Below the pieces are notes generated by a model that was not told the DNA's origin, did no database searches, and was given only the letters and a program-made list of their open reading frames with translations. From Molanna angustata (lineage: Eukaryota > Arthropoda > Insecta > Trichoptera > Molannidae), in assembly GCA_963576475.1 (NCBI GenBank), contig OY754971.1, forward strand, positions 466,501 through 530,500: DNA of 64,000 bases, given 5' to 3'. Made by a program: the position numbers and the translations under genes. This document shows, one piece after another, positions 20,640 to 32,993 of this stretch (positions are counted from its first letter, which is position 1; the number at the start of each line of letters is the position of its first letter).

Positions 20640-20960
20640 CTTCCATCCGACCGAACGGATTAGACAATAGTAGATATTTACAAAGATCCCATCATGTCCA
20701 GAGATATAATGATTTGGAGACTAGGAATTGCACAAATAATGGACGGTGGAGACATCCCATAGGCGATATTGAATGGAGCACCAGAGAGAAGAAGGATAGC
20801 TAGAAAGCCTAGGCTGCGGTGGTCGGACGGATTTGCGAAGGATGCTTATGAAGCAGGTGCTAATGATGCTTATGAAGGATGCAGGTGGTCCAGTAGTGGC
20901 GTGAAGCTGCGCTAAACCGACAGACCTGGGTTTTAGAGCCACGAATAATGATGGTAAGAC
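20640..20960 (+). pseudogene. LINE 3' remnant
   Basis: Broken frames include APERRRIARKPRLRWSDGFA and KDAYEAG, resembling the RRRGRP.LRW.D C-terminal block of insect LINE proteins. The end is degenerate. Confidence 0.4.
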
Positions 20961-21095
20961 AGCAATTTCGATACATAAGTTGTTTACTGTATACATACAT
21001 ATAGTGTGTTGACGGACAATTTTTGGTGAAAAACCATTATGTCGAATGAAAACTTTTGTTTCACTAATATTTTAATATATACAGGCACAGAACTG

Positions 21096-21243
21096 CGGGG
21101 CAAGTCCCAACAAACGGTGGAATCAAAACCATCATGATTACCCATATCATGGATATAATTATCTTATTGAGTTCTATAATATCTTAAGATATATGGGATA
21201 TCATGAGAGTTTAGATTCTACTGTTTGACGGGACTTGTCCCCC
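21096..21243. mobile_element. Palindromic MITE (about 150 bp)
   Basis: CGGGGCAAGTCCCAACAAAC at the left is inverted at the right as GTTTGACGGGACTTGTCCCC. The arms continue with GTGGAATC/GATTCTAC and CATGAT/ATCATG around a central ATATCTTAAGATAT palindrome. A second, shorter copy lies at 15813-15900. Confidence 0.7.
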
Positions 21244-21244
21244 T

Positions 21245-22050
21245 GAATCGGGTTTTTAAATTATTTAAATAATTTACGTGAAGAAATTTGATATTGGACC
21301 TGCTAAAAGGAAAAAAACTTTATCATTTTAGTTGAAACATGATAATGAACTATAATATTTTTTATTTATATTTACATTTATAGCTTAATTTAAATGGTTT
21401 ACCGTAAAATATTTGAGTCAATTGTGCTTTATTTTAACATCATGTATTTTCACCGAAAATTGTTTTTCGACTCCGACAAATCTCAAAATTTCATCAAAAA
21501 TTGCCCTTCTACAAATAATGTTGTTTCACCAAAAAATATAATTTGAAACATAATAAAGTATAAAAACAATCTGGACATATCATGTAGTTTCACCGAAAAT
21601 AATCCATTGACCAATTAGCATAAAAAGTTAAATAGATCAAGTACCGAAATATTTCAGCAAAAACAATCCAATAAGAAAGGCTGATCGTATCACCATAACG
21701 TGCCACTTGCTACTATACTGAGTATGGTGTTTCACTATTGACTGACAGAAGTATACTAACTATAATAGTGTAGTAACTAGTAACTAACAGCAGGACTGAC
21801 ATAACTCAGGGAAATACTATATTTGTTCTTATAATATTTTACCGGAAGTTGATACTATAAGTAGTCGCATAGCCACAATCAAATGTGTTCAAATGACGCA
21901 ATTCTGCTAGGCGCAAGGAAATATGGAGCGCCAAATAAAAGAAAAAAGAATCCGAAAATAGAAGAAAAATACGTAACGTTGACATTACGAAAAAAATGTA
22001 TAATTAAATTTTTAAAATTACAGATTATCAAAACAATACAACTAGATAAA
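21245..22050. other. No gene recognised
   Basis: AT-rich sequence with the phrase TTTCACCGAAAAT repeated several times between about 21447 and 21600. No open frame with recognisable similarity. Confidence 0.4.
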
Positions 22051-22054
22051 TAAT

Positions 22055-22200
22055 AATATTTATTTATTTATTTCAAATCCTTACATAGTTAGGTTCATAG
22101 CATATATAACGTAAATATTTTAAAATATTCGTAAGTATCCCACTAAGGCTAAGCCTGTATGTGGGAATCATATTCAAATAGATATAGTAAAATCTATAGG
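22055..22200 (-). mobile_element. LINE 3' end (5'-truncated)
   Basis: TTATTTATTTATTT followed by CAAATCCTTACATAGTTAGG is the minus-strand view of a LINE 3' UTR ending in an AAATAAAT tail, as at 43700 and 26250. No coding part remains. Confidence 0.5.
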
Positions 22201-22282
22201 TACCTATATTATTTTTTTTTTGTTTTTTTTTTTATTATTTTATTTCATACGCAGTTGCGTCAGTCACCAATGCTCGATTTCC

Positions 22283-23350
22283 CCAAGGCTCCTTAACTTA
22301 AAAAATCACATTTATGAACCACTTAGCGCAAAATTGCATTTCACCAAACAATCTTAGCCTCGCTTAGCGACGTCGGCGCATAAAATTCTAAGTGGCGGTC
22401 TCTAGTGGATTAACCGTCATAAGCGTCACTTAACGCGTTTGACAGATAGATATTTGGGTTACGATTTCGTCGCAGAGTTGTTTTATTATTGAATTTATCT
22501 TTTATTTTGTAAAATTTAAGTTATATTTTGTTTATTATCATCTTGGAAGATGGCTGGATTCGTGAAATCGTTGAATAGACATGCTCCATCCGTTTGTTTT
22601 GAAGTAATTGCCGTGTTTTTTGAAACTAATTCAATTAATTTAGTTTTTTCACTGGGGGTAAAATTTGTAGAACGTTTCCTTGGTTTATCCATAATTATAC
22701 TCTGCTAAATATTATACTCTGATAAATATGCGCGTCCCGAGTCGAACAATATCAACAATCAACAAGTGCGAAGCGAATAAACAGCCATGACAGCGAGTAT
22801 ATCCTAGGATGTACACCGATTTTTTAAACCAAACCTACAAAAGTTTGGTAAAAATAGATTGGTTAGGTTTGTCTGTAGTTATAATTGCGGCTGGCATGAG
22901 CCAGTTGCATTGTATATTAAAAAAAGTAACAAATATTAAAATAAAATAACTAAATTGGTGTGAATACTAAATAAACTGTCTGTACATGATGTGTCAAAAA
23001 CAAAAACTGGTGTACAAACAAGGCTACCCTGACAGCGAGCGCCGCTAGCGCCATCTGTTGGCGCCAGCGGCAATAACCTGTACTCATGAGATCAAAATAG
23101 TACTTTTTTTATAATTAATTTATATATAGAGTAAAAATCGTGAAATTCACACGTTAGAATATTTTAATGATATTTTTATAGTTTATTATGTATTTCTTAT
23201 TTGCATATTTTTTAAAGTAACGTTATCTTGAGTCCATATTCATGTTCACCGGAAACATAACAAAAACTAATCCTGACCTTAGCTTAGTGTGGCTGTTGTT
23301 TGTTGGTGAAATGCAAATTTATTAAGTAAGCCACTTAAGGATTTAAGTTT
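22283..23350. mobile_element. Inverted-repeat element (about 1.07 kb) hosting a nested MITE
   Basis: GGCTCCTTAACTTAA ... CACTTAG ... TTGCATTTCACCAA at the left is inverted at the right (TTGGTGAAATGCAAATTTATT, then CCACTTAAGGATTTAAG). Imperfect arms of roughly 70 bp. The interior holds no recognisable transposase and contains the MITE at 22798-23030. Confidence 0.5.
22798..23030. mobile_element. MITE with 9-bp target duplication, copy 2
   Basis: Ends TATATCCTAGG...GTACACC and GGTGTACAAACAAGGCTACCCT (split here by dots: GGTGTACAAAC...GGCTACCCT). It is flanked by perfect 9-bp repeats GACAGCGAG at 22789-22797 and 23031-23039. Internal blocks (ACCTACAAAAGTTTGG, GCAACTGGCTCA in inverted orientation) match copy 1 at 7787-8009. 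Confidence 0.8.
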
Positions 23351-23929
23351 CGAATGGGTACTTAGCTGATGTTCGATTTTGAGGGACCTTGGAGAAAGCG
23401 GCCGCAAGACTCAGATTCACCGTGGTATTCGGTAGGGATAAAAAAATATTGATGACCAATTTTAAGGCGCCTTTTTGATTCAGTGCGCCAGGAACTGAAA
23501 ACCATAGATCCGGCCCTGAGTAATTAATACACACCTGTATCGTTGGAAATACTTTAGATATTGTATTAGTAGTAACCAAATGTTGACTTGGAAGTCACTA
23601 ATTTAACATTATAAGTAAGAGGTGTGTTTTGGTAATTTATTGCTCCTTGTAATAGAACAATCGTTTTGCTTTTTAAGGGTTATTTCAACTGACAAAATAA
23701 ATAGATAACTCTTCATAACTCTTATGTACTAATACAAAAAAGTAGGTAGTAAAAAATATTGTTATTGACATTGTTTTTATTAGAAACACATCAGCTTATT
23801 TTAATACAATATATTGATTACAATTTAAAAATCAAAGCCTGTTACAGTGGTTCATTTAATTACTAAATCATATTTATATTTTTCATTACATTAACAAAAA
23901 AAAAAAAACATATATTTATAATAAAAATA

Positions 23930-24890
23930 GTTGCATGTAAAACATGAGATCCAACTTTCGATGGCGATAGTATGTATGTATAATTGAAGAAAACGTACCA
24001 AACTATAAACACTTAAACACATATCAATAAATATTGTAAGATAATTTGTTTTCTGTATGAAACATGTAGGTATGTATGTCCGGATAGGATAGTATGGAGG
24101 TCAGTCTGTTTTCCCTACCCAGAATATGATAACAGCATGATGGCATGCAGGTATGTATGTATGTATGCTTGTATATTAAGTAGGTATCAAACTATTGAGT
24201 GAGATATTGCGTAGTGTTTACAGCCTTATAAATTGTATGAAACGATGTCGTCACAAAATTCAATTTTTATAAAAATTGTTAAAAAAAGTTTGAGATAGGT
24301 ATAATGTGAAATTAAATTATCTAGGTGGGGTATTTCGTTGTTTTTCGATATTTTTAAAAACTATGGAAATATAGTCAGTTAAACACATAAATTTATCATA
24401 AAAAAATGTTTGAGAAACTCTGGTATGTTTTTGAAAAAAAAAATTGAGATTTTGTAATTTTCAGGGTTCTAGCTTTTGCGATATATGGAAAAATAAAGTA
24501 AAAATTCAAAAATTGATAACCCCTGACTGAAACAAAAATTGAAAATTCTGAGTATAAAAGTTTTGTAGGCCATGACTATCTATATATTCTGAAAATTTGG
24601 GCTCTGTAAGTTTAGCGGAAATTTAGCGGTAAATTTAGCGGTACACAGACACATAGACACACTAATTGTTCTACCTACTCCGAATTCTGAGTAAATCCAT
24701 GTAAATACATATAGAACATATATGCTGCGAAGCCTCTAAGTTGTTTTTTTTTACTTCAAAGTTGAAAAAACCGTGAAAAATATAGACCCTGCATACAAAT
24801 CTCGCGTATCTTGGCTTGATACTTTGTCGATATGTTTTAAGAGAATAAAATTGTCTTGAACAAATGGACAGTTGGATTTAGAAGAAATTT
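23930..24890 (-). mobile_element. TIR element copy 3
   Basis: On the minus strand it runs from TCCAACTGTCCATTTGTTC (about 24880) to CGCCATCGAAAGTTGGATC (about 23950). The body blocks AAGATACGCGAGATTTG, TACTCAGAATT, AGGGGTTATC and TTTGATACCTACTTAATAT match copies 2 and 4. No ORF. Confidence 0.7.
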
Positions 24891-25247
24891 GAACGGAATA
24901 GGAGAAAGAATTTTACAACATTAATTGTTTAAAGTTTACTTACTCAGTTAATTTTAAGTTAGCTTGATGAGGAAACAGTTAGTTCTGAAACCGATCGCAT
25001 AATTACAACAAATTATGTGGTTTTGTTATTTCAACTTAAATAAAATAATATTCTAGAACAGTTACAATATACCTACCTATAGTTGTTAATAACTGTATCC
25101 AATAACTGTTACCTACTTATCAAAATATTTTAATTAACCTTTAAATTTAATATGATTGTAATAGCAATAATCTGTATAGGTATTAAACATTCATAAATAA
25201 GCAATAATATTTATAATACATGCTTTGTAATGGATTATATTATAGCA

Positions 25248-26558
25248 TAGGTTCTCAAAATGGGCGATAACGCCCCTTTGTGGGGATTTGATACTTTCAG
25301 GAGGGCAGTGGAGGACCCAGAGAAAATTAGGGGGCGTTAAGCAGGTAAAAAAATATACCTAGTTAAAAAATATACTTAATTGATAATCATATAATATAAC
25401 TATAATATAACTCAACTGTTTGGTCGCCGCATAACAATATTCATTTTAATAAATTGGAAAATTTTCAGCAGAAACTTCTGCGTCACATAAATTTCAGGCT
25501 TGGAATATCTTTATACCTATGACATTAACTATGATTTTCTAAGAAATTCGCTTAGTTTGCCGAGACTATCTAGTAGAAGAACTATGTCGGACTTGATTGT
25601 ACTGTATAAAATCATATATTCAGAGTTTGACTGTCCTTCATTACTTGCTTTGATTAAGTTTCATATACCCAGCAGATTTACCAAACATTCACCAATATTT
25701 CATAGCTATATAATGAGGACCGAAGCTCATAGGCATTCTCCATTTCCCAGAATCCATCGTCTGGATAATGAGTAGGTATGCCTTTGTTGCTGACGTTCTC
25801 AATGTGAGCTTGTACACCTATAAATAACTGAGATCGGTATTGTTTTCCTAGCCATTTCTATTGTGTTTCTGGTCGATTCTCTCTTTTTTTATTTTCCCAT
25901 TATCAAATTTTTTTAAATATGTTTAATTTTTTATTACCTATAGATATACTTTGTATGTGTGTAATATGTATGTATAATGTATTGTGTACTTTCTTAATTG
26001 ATTTTTAATTTTTTGTTTTATTCTTTTCATACACTTTGTTTTTTGTAATTCATTATTTTTTTAATTTATTACTAGGTATACTATGTCTTTTTATATTAGT
26101 CATTCTTTTGAACATTCTTGGTTGATTTTTTTTTTATACTTGATTATTTTTTTTTATTTTTTATGCACTTAGATGATGTGTTTATGATATGTTTTTTTAT
26201 ATTATTTTTTGTTCTTTTCTATGTAAATGGTTGTTATATACCGTAAATAAATAAATAAATAAGACTCAAATTTTAACGCTGCGCAGCAATATTCTTTTAA
26301 GTTTATTGATACAATCACCCCTTGAGGTGAGGTTATCACAAAAACGGCTCTATAAAAATCATCCCAATATATAGGTACTTATGTATATATATTTTTAACA
26401 AGATAGAATTTTCTCGCTGCGCGGCAATTTTCTTTTGGGTTTATTTTTATATTATACAACCCGGTGCATGTGAAAATCTTTTCTAAAAGGTGTCGGTGAG
26501 TATTTTTCTTTTCGAAAAGGGGGCGGTAGACCAAAAAAGGTTGGGAGCCTCTGATTTA
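25248..26558. mobile_element. Probable hAT-like element split by a LINE fragment
   Basis: The left edge CATAGGTTCTCAAAATGGGC is roughly inverted at the right edge, GGTTGGGAGCCTCTG, with GATAACGCCCC against GGGGGCGGTAGACC. CAGAGGTTCTCAA-type ends are typical of hAT elements (family knowledge). The middle is replaced by LINE sequence (25440-26262). No transposase was seen. Confidence 0.45.
25460..26262 (+). pseudogene. CR1/Jockey-like LINE 3' end
   Basis: The open frame 25500-25775 includes YDINYDFLRNSLSLPRLSS, RRTMSDLIVLYKIIYSEFDC and SLLALIKFHIPSR. This is the post-RT tail (R..SDL..LYKI....D...LL..I.F..P.R) of insect LINE ORF2. A 3' UTR and an AAATAAATAAATAAAT tail at 26248-26262 follow. 5' truncated. 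Confidence 0.7.
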
Positions 26559-26599
26559 TATAATTATATACGCGATAGGTATAGGTATAACATAATAGT

Positions 26600-26830
26600 T
26601 TGGTACTGGTTCATAAAATTGGATGACGAAGTGAGGAATGTTCAGGTCTGCAGTTGATTCAAATTGGCCCCAATAGACGAAAAATTAGCCGAAAACCGAC
26701 TCGGATGGTATGGGCATATTTTGAAAGGTTCGATGGACAACATGATAAAGAGAGCTTACGAGACTCTACCCAGAAGATCACAAGCAGAACACCAGCCACA
26801 TTGATGTCGAGTATATAGAAACACTGATAT
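26600..26830 (+). pseudogene. LINE C-terminal remnant
   Basis: Frames contain IDEKLAENRLGWYGHILKGS, then MDNMIKRAYETLPRRSQAE. They match the RLRW.GH......R block of RTE-like LINEs. Heavily decayed. Confidence 0.5.
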
Positions 26831-27179
26831 AGCATAGGACATTAGAGGTTATTTGCAGTCTCCTACCCCACTCCATTGGAAAAGTTTCAGAGCTTGTAGC
26901 CCTATTCGTACCTGGAGCGGCTGCTCATCGGAAGAAACAAAGAACTACCTCCTATCAAGCATATTTAATACCTACCTCTACCAACCACAATCAGGACTGG
27001 ATACAGGACAGGTATAGATTTAAATAATCCAAAGTCAAGTATATGGGACAAAGACGAGAATTAAAATGAAGAATAAATTTGTATGATTTATATGCGCCAT
27101 ATCTTCATATAGTTATATTATTGCTTTAACTTTGTGACAAAATACAAATGAATTACATGTTCGAATTATTTTTTACTAT

Positions 27180-27262
27180 GAGGTTATGCACAACCGCACA
27201 CCTGTCGCTGATTACACCACATTGTGGGATATGCCGTAATGGTGTGAATGAATGAATGAATT
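27180..27262 (+). mobile_element. RTE-like LINE 3' terminus with GAAT repeats
   Basis: CACATTGTGGGATATGCCGT, then AATGGTGTGAATGAATGAAT. The motif GGGAYATGCCGTRATGG followed by a tetranucleotide run recurs at 28420-28497 and 45830-45868 and marks the 3' end of the LINE family. Confidence 0.6.
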
Positions 27263-28399
27263 TTGTACTAAGCCACGTTGAGCATTTAACATCGAATCAG
27301 TTTTCGGAGCTGACTGCTCCCTTCTCAGGACATACTAATACATACAAGTACATTGCAAGTGTTGTTCTTGTACAATACATACGAGTGGTATAGTTAGCGG
27401 CAAACTTCTTGAGTACTGCAAGTGAGGCGCGCAAGGCGCAAATTTGTGTTAGTACATATATGTATGCGCAAATGCTCAAGTATTTTTACTGGAAACTACG
27501 TGTAGGTATATGATTTACTTGTACGTATACATTATACAAGTCTGTTCTGAGGGAATTGTCATCTCCAAGAAATGAATTGACGTTAAAAATACTCAACGTG
27601 GTTTAGTACAAAAATTAATTTGTACAATTAATTCATTTATATTTTTTATATAGCGTTGTGATTGATATATTTGTGTCCATCGGGCACTGGTAAGATTTGC
27701 GAAAAAGATAAGGTACCTACGTTTACAATCATTAAAAAAACAACTATCATCAATATTATAATGAATACTTTATGTACCAAATTGTATAATTTTTGGTATG
27801 TCCAATACTATATTAATATGACAACTAACCCTTTCCTCCTCTCCTACCTTTCTTCATGTCCCACCCTCGCTTCATAAAATACACACACATACACACACAT
27901 CACAATTGTACACTTACACCACACTTTTGTCTTTGACTTTGTACTGAATTGTCTTTATTATGTATATTAATCTGTGGAACAATGTAATTGGCTTACTTTT
28001 CTGATTAATATTTTTTTTATTAATGTAAAATATGTAACAGCTGTTTTGTTTCCCAAAATAAAATAAATAAATAAATAATATACATTCTGGATAATATACA
28101 AACATTTTCTATTAATTTTTTATAACCGGCGCGGCGCGGCGTTGCTCGAGAAGGTAAATGTGAAGCAATAAGCTAACGTAATCAAGAAAATCGTTTTCGT
28201 AATTTTGAACTGTTTATTTGTTATGATAAATTCAGAATGAGTAAAACATATCCAATACAATAAATAAAAATTAACAAAAATAAGTTTTTTACAGGATTTA
28301 AGAGTATCAAGCAATCTGTTCAGCAATGAGGTTCACCACCCATTCTGAATATAGTGCCTTTTTAGGTGAAACGAGACTGGTAGGTGGGTATACACAGAT

Positions 28400-28497
28400 A
28401 TGTTGTGCTCCCTTTTATAAGGCAATGCACACCCGCACACCTTTCGCTGGTTACCCCACATTGTGGGATATGCCGTGATGGTATGAATGAATGAAAG
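28400..28497 (+). mobile_element. RTE-like LINE 3' terminus
   Basis: Nearly the same 3' block as at 27180-27262 (CACATTGTGGGATATGCCGT, GATGGTATGAATGAATG). No coding part retained. Confidence 0.6.
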
Positions 28498-28499
28498 TA

Positions 28500-30120
28500 T
28501 GAAATATTATTGCAAAAAAGATTAATACTACATCGATGTAGATATTATATCATACTTAAACGTTTCCTTTTATTTTGACAACTATATTTAATATACTCAT
28601 CACAGTAATAAGTACCTACTTTGCATAATATAATTATGTAGGTACCTACTTAGACAAATTATATTTTATTTCTTTGGCGCACATGGTGTGCTATGAATAG
28701 CCAAATACTTATAATAACAGGTACATACTTATTAACTATGATAAGAAAATTCTAACAAAATTTATGTCAAACTTATACTAAACAGAATACGGGTATAGCG
28801 TAACCATATTTCTAGCATTTTCCATTAAGAGAGGGACATGTGTTATTTTCTCTACTAAATTCTCAACTATGATTCACAAACAAATCTTGAGGAAGATTTC
28901 GTTATACAGAGTAAATGTAACGTCGCATACCTTGGGGAATCTTCAAAAATTCAACAAAATGCATTTCGTGACATTTTGTAGGTCTGTTCTAGGCATGCCA
29001 TTCTAATGGTTTGAAAGTACGTACTTATATTCCTTCAACTGTTAAATTATTTTATATTTGTTTGTTTAATGATGCTTCTCAGGCAACTAACAGGTAAGTA
29101 CTATGTCAAATATTAATTTAACACGCACCCAATAACAAATTGCCACATTCTGGAGACTTTAGGTATTAATCGTCTCACAGCTCCAGATTGAAAACACAAT
29201 TAAAAACTGTGTCTCCACCGGGAATTGAACGCGGGATTAACCTACTGATCCAGGAAGGCCAATAATAAAACAAAAGGAGAGCAGAGACAGAAGATTTTGA
29301 ATAGGTACGTATAAGAGAACGATTGAGGAATATTTGAATGTTATTTATATAGCATTGTTTTCCTATTGGGACCCAACAAATGAAATATTTAATATCAATT
29401 CCGTTTAATTTTTATTACTCTACTTTTGAATTGATTTCATATGTGTAAAGCACACATCAAATTATAATTGATTATTTTTTCATACACAATGGCTAATTTA
29501 TTCTCTATAATTTCATACATTGAATCATAAAAAGAGATCTCATATTTTGAAAAACATGATCATTTTTTCTTATTTTATTTCATTTTAAAGAGTACATATG
29601 TAGACATTTAGGTCTGATTTTAAGAGGCCTGCTCTTTCTGCGAAGTGGATACTATCTTTAGGCGGTCTATCGCGAGGGCGGGTTCGGGGAGGTTTACAAT
29701 ATTATGAGGTCTGATGCTGTCCATCCTTTGGACGTGACCTCAACAGTCCCTCCACATATGATGATTTTATCAACCACATATTTCCCTGATATAATTGTTT
29801 AATAATGTATTTATTAGGAATTATCAAAATTTGATGGAGAATAAAATAATGTATCTCGAAAAATTGCAATTTCAGTTACGAAAAAAACTGGCCTCGCTTA
29901 AACAATTTGTTTAGAACAATGTAAATAATAATATTTCTTTATTATAAGTATCGACCAATAACACTTTAACAAAAATTAACTATATTTTTAGCTAAATTAA
30001 CTATAACTATAACTAACTGTATTAATTAGCTATTAATTAACTATATTTTTAGTTAAAAATAAAGTTAAAAATAAAATTTTAGTTAAAATTTTTTTTAAAT
30101 GTACCACAAAGATAAACACG
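28500..30120. other. No host gene seen; contains one SINE remnant
   Basis: AT-rich. Apart from the SINE-B copy at 29090-29262 no feature is supported. A slightly GC-richer patch at 29640-29770 has no recognisable frame. Confidence 0.4.
29090..29262 (-). mobile_element. SINE-B copy (minus)
   Basis: The reverse complement contains GGCCTTCCTGGATCAGTAGG, a box-B-like GTTCAATTCCCGG, GGAGACACAGTTTTTAATTG and the 3' phrase GTTATTGGGTGCGTGTTAA. It matches the SINE family at 58759-59000. Confidence 0.6.
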
Positions 30121-30161
30121 ATATTTGATTATTACTAAAAGTCTCAATCCTGCGGATTGGT

Positions 30162-30536
30162 TTACAGAAGAAGTCTACATCTCGCTTTCCACTTCTCTCC
30201 ATCTTCTGCAGTCCTCTTCAGCTCAACATATGTGGCGCAGTTCATGTCCTCGCACACCTGGGCCAAATAATCCCGTCTGGGGCGCCCCCTGTGGTTTGTC
30301 CCCTCAACCATTCCCTCCATTAGGTCATGTAGGAGACCCTCGTGGCGCAAGATGTGACCAATCCAGCGAGCACGTCTCTCGGAGATGGTTTTGAGTAGGT
30401 GTCTCCCTTCTTCAACTCTGTTGAGAACCTCGGCATTCGTGATGTTATAGTCCCTCCAGGAAATTCCCAGTATTCTTCTGTAACTCCACACCTCGAAAGC
30501 CTCTAGTCTATTTCTAGTGATATTTGATAATACCAC
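30162..30536 (-). pseudogene. RTE-like LINE C-terminal fragment
   Basis: A 124-codon frame without stops: NRLEAFEVWSYRRILGISWR, then NAEVLNRVEEGRHLLKTI, RRARWIGHILRHEGLL, NHRGRPRRDY. This is the conserved post-RT region of an RTE-type insect endonuclease-RT. The 5' part and RT domain are absent. The frame is well kept, so insertion may be fairly recent. Confidence 0.75.
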
Positions 30537-30559
30537 TATATTTTATTCCAATAATATAC

Positions 30560-31220
30560 TTTATTGATCTTCAATGAAACACGTGTGCTTATTAAGTATA
30601 AAGATGTTTCGTTGTCTTATGGATTAACTGAAGCTATGGGTGCCTCCTTAAATTTACTATTTTATGAAAATCTATTATTTTATAATTATTTCTATAACGA
30701 TTATATATATTTATTTTATTTAAAGCTTTGAATATATTGTGACACACCCTAAATTAAACAATAATCATACCACAATATGTTCAAGGAAACATTAATGTTT
30801 GAATATTTGACAGGACTCGTTATGTGTTTATTTAAATAGATAATAGGTAGTAACTTACACGAATATCTATTGATGGTACATACATAACTTTTATTTATAA
30901 ATAAGACAGTTAAATATTTAATTTTATCTGTTTATTTAGTGTAGGTATGTAAAATTTACAGCATTGTGAACAACAAAAATGAAAAATAAAGATACACTGA
31001 ACACAGAAAAAGATGGATATAATTGAATGTCTCATAGGGAAAATACTTCAAGAATTATTTTTCACAAATATAGTTTTTACATAAATATTTGTATAGATAG
31101 AGCGAGTGAGAAATACATCGATTCTCTCCATAGATTATATTAATAAAAAATCGCATTATTTTCCAATAATTATTATTTTAGTGAAAATAAAACTACACAT
31201 TTAGATGTTTATCCACTGTA
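30560..31220. other. No gene seen
   Basis: AT-rich non-coding sequence leading into the 14-bp repeat array. Confidence 0.4.
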
Positions 31221-31230
31221 TCCAAAAATA

Positions 31231-31383
31231 TATGTCAGTAAATATATGTCAGTAAATATATGTCAGTAAATATATGTCAGTAAATATATGTCAGTAAATA
31301 TATGTCAGTAAATATATGTCAGTAAATATATGTCAGTAAATATATGTCAGTAAATATATGTCAGTAAATATATGTCAGTAAAA
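31231..31383. repeat. 14-bp tandem repeat, 11 copies
   Basis: Unit ATATGTCAGTAAAT repeated about 11 times with no variation seen. Confidence 0.95.
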
Positions 31384-31734
31384 ATAAATAAATATAAAAA
31401 AGGGTATACCTATATTTTAATATTCTATGACATTGCTTCTTTTAATTCCCAATATTTTCATGTTTCATATCCTATGTACTGTTTTTGTGAAATATTTTTA
31501 CTATATTTTCTGGTTCTTATGTGTACCTATCTTATTTTTCTTAAACATACTTACATATTTGTTTTCATATTTATTACGTATTTTTTGTAAGTATACAATT
31601 TTTTAGTAAGTACCTTTATTTTTTCTTTGATTTTTTATTAAATAAAAAAATGTTTATATTTTATTTGTATTGGGAAAAGTCAATTTATGCCGTAATAATA
31701 TGAAAAAAAAGGTTTATTGGAAACAAATTTCGTC

Positions 31735-31823
31735 CACCTATAGCACAAGCATATGCTTAATTTAGGGAACGTATGAGGATGTATCTGTACTTGTTACAAG
31801 AACAAATTCATGCTTTATTAAAA
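31735..31823 (+). mobile_element. SINE-A 3' half (5'-truncated)
   Basis: CACCTATAGCACAAGCATAT, CTTAATTTAGGGAACG and GTACTTGTTACAAGAAC match the tail of the SINE at 54659-54820. The downstream Jockey-type LINE is inserted at its A-rich end. Confidence 0.7.
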
Positions 31824-31915
31824 AATAAGTATTGTCACCACCGTGTACAAGTGCAGTCGTGTAGTGTGTATTGAAGCGAAACAAGTCTAGCTAACACTTT
31901 AACGACCAAAAATAA

Positions 31916-32986
31916 ATGGAATCGACGGTGATTGAAATTCTCAAAAATATTAAAAATGAAACGGAAAAAATATGGAACAATAACACTAAAACCAAAAGTA
32001 TTAAACTATCCATAGACGCCAAACTGACTGAACTGGAACTACTTTGGATGCAGGAAAAAACAAAGAAGATGGAAAAAATTATTACATTTATGGAGCAACA
32101 AACAAATATAACCAAAAAAGTAGAACAACATTTGGAATCATTAAAGAATAACTCAACACAGGGAATCAAAAATACTAATGACTACGCAGATACTTTAAAG
32201 TACACCAAAAGAGAACCACCACAACAATATGCAATTATAATCAAAGCAAAACATGATAACATTTCACAGGAAGATATACAGAAGAAATTGCAGAAACAGA
32301 TTAAAATAGGTAAAGAAGGAATTGGAGTAATTAACCTCAAAAAAATTACCAAAAACAGATTGATTATAAATTGTAACCAAAAATCAGAAGCAACTAAACT
32401 TGCAAATATAATAAACACCAAAAAAATAGAAATTGAAGCAGAAGAAATTAAAAAAAAGAAACCATGTATGATATTGAAAGGAATATCAGAAGATTACGAG
32501 ACAGATGACCTAATACACGACATATTTGCCCAAAATATAGAACTAGCGCCACTGCTCAAAAAGAACGAAAATCAAATGCAAATCAAGAAAATTATTAAAA
32601 ATAAGAACAATAGTAGCAAAAATATTATTTTGGAAACAAGCAGAGAAATAAGAAGAGCTATGATCGAGAATGATAAAATATTCATCGGATATCAAAGAAT
32701 CAAAGTAGAAGATTGTAACCCCTTAGTACAGTGCTACCACTGTCTCAATTTTGGGCACTCAGCAAAATGGTGTTTAAAAATCAGTACGCCACCAATATGT
32801 GCGCATTGTAGTGAACAGCATAAAACAGAAAACTGTGTGTCGAAAGAAAAAAAATGCTATAATTGTATCTTAGCAAACAAAAATAGCGAAACTAATGTAA
32901 CCTCTACAGAACATTCAGCAACTGATAAAATATGTCCGCAAAAAATTAAAAAAACATTGATTGCACAGAAAAGGATTGACTATTAA
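31916..32986 (+). CDS. Jockey-group LINE ORF1 (Gag-like, CCHC)
   Basis: 356 residues from ATG. The N-terminal part is Lys/Glu/Asn-rich and looks helical (KLTELELLWMQEKTKKMEKI), probably a coiled coil. The C-terminal third has three Cys-His knuckles: CYHCLNFGHSAKWC, CAHCSEQHKTENC and a longer CYNC...EHSATDKIC. This set is characteristic of Jockey/I/R1-group ORF1 proteins, which bind the element RNA. Composition is strongly A-rich on the sense strand. The stop precedes the ORF2 ATG by 7 bases. Confidence 0.9.
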   Translation: MESTVIEILKNIKNETEKIWNNNTKTKSIKLSIDAKLTELELLWMQEKTKKMEKIITFMEQQTNITKKVEQHLESLKNNSTQGIKNTNDYADTLKYTKREPPQQYAIIIKAKHDNISQEDIQKKLQKQIKIGKEGIGVINLKKITKNRLIINCNQKSEATKLANIINTKKIEIEAEEIKKKKPCMILKGISEDYETDDLIHDIFAQNIELAPLLKKNENQMQIKKIIKNKNNSSKNIILETSREIRRAMIENDKIFIGYQRIKVEDCNPLVQCYHCLNFGHSAKWCLKISTPPICAHCSEQHKTENCVSKEKKCYNCILANKNSETNVTSTEHSATDKICPQKIKKTLIAQKRIDY

Positions 32987-32993
32987 AATAAAA

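Noticed and set aside
23343..23579. Minus-strand 78-codon frame
   Set aside because: It lies at a CAGGGCCGGAT-type repeat end and has no recognisable protein similarity.
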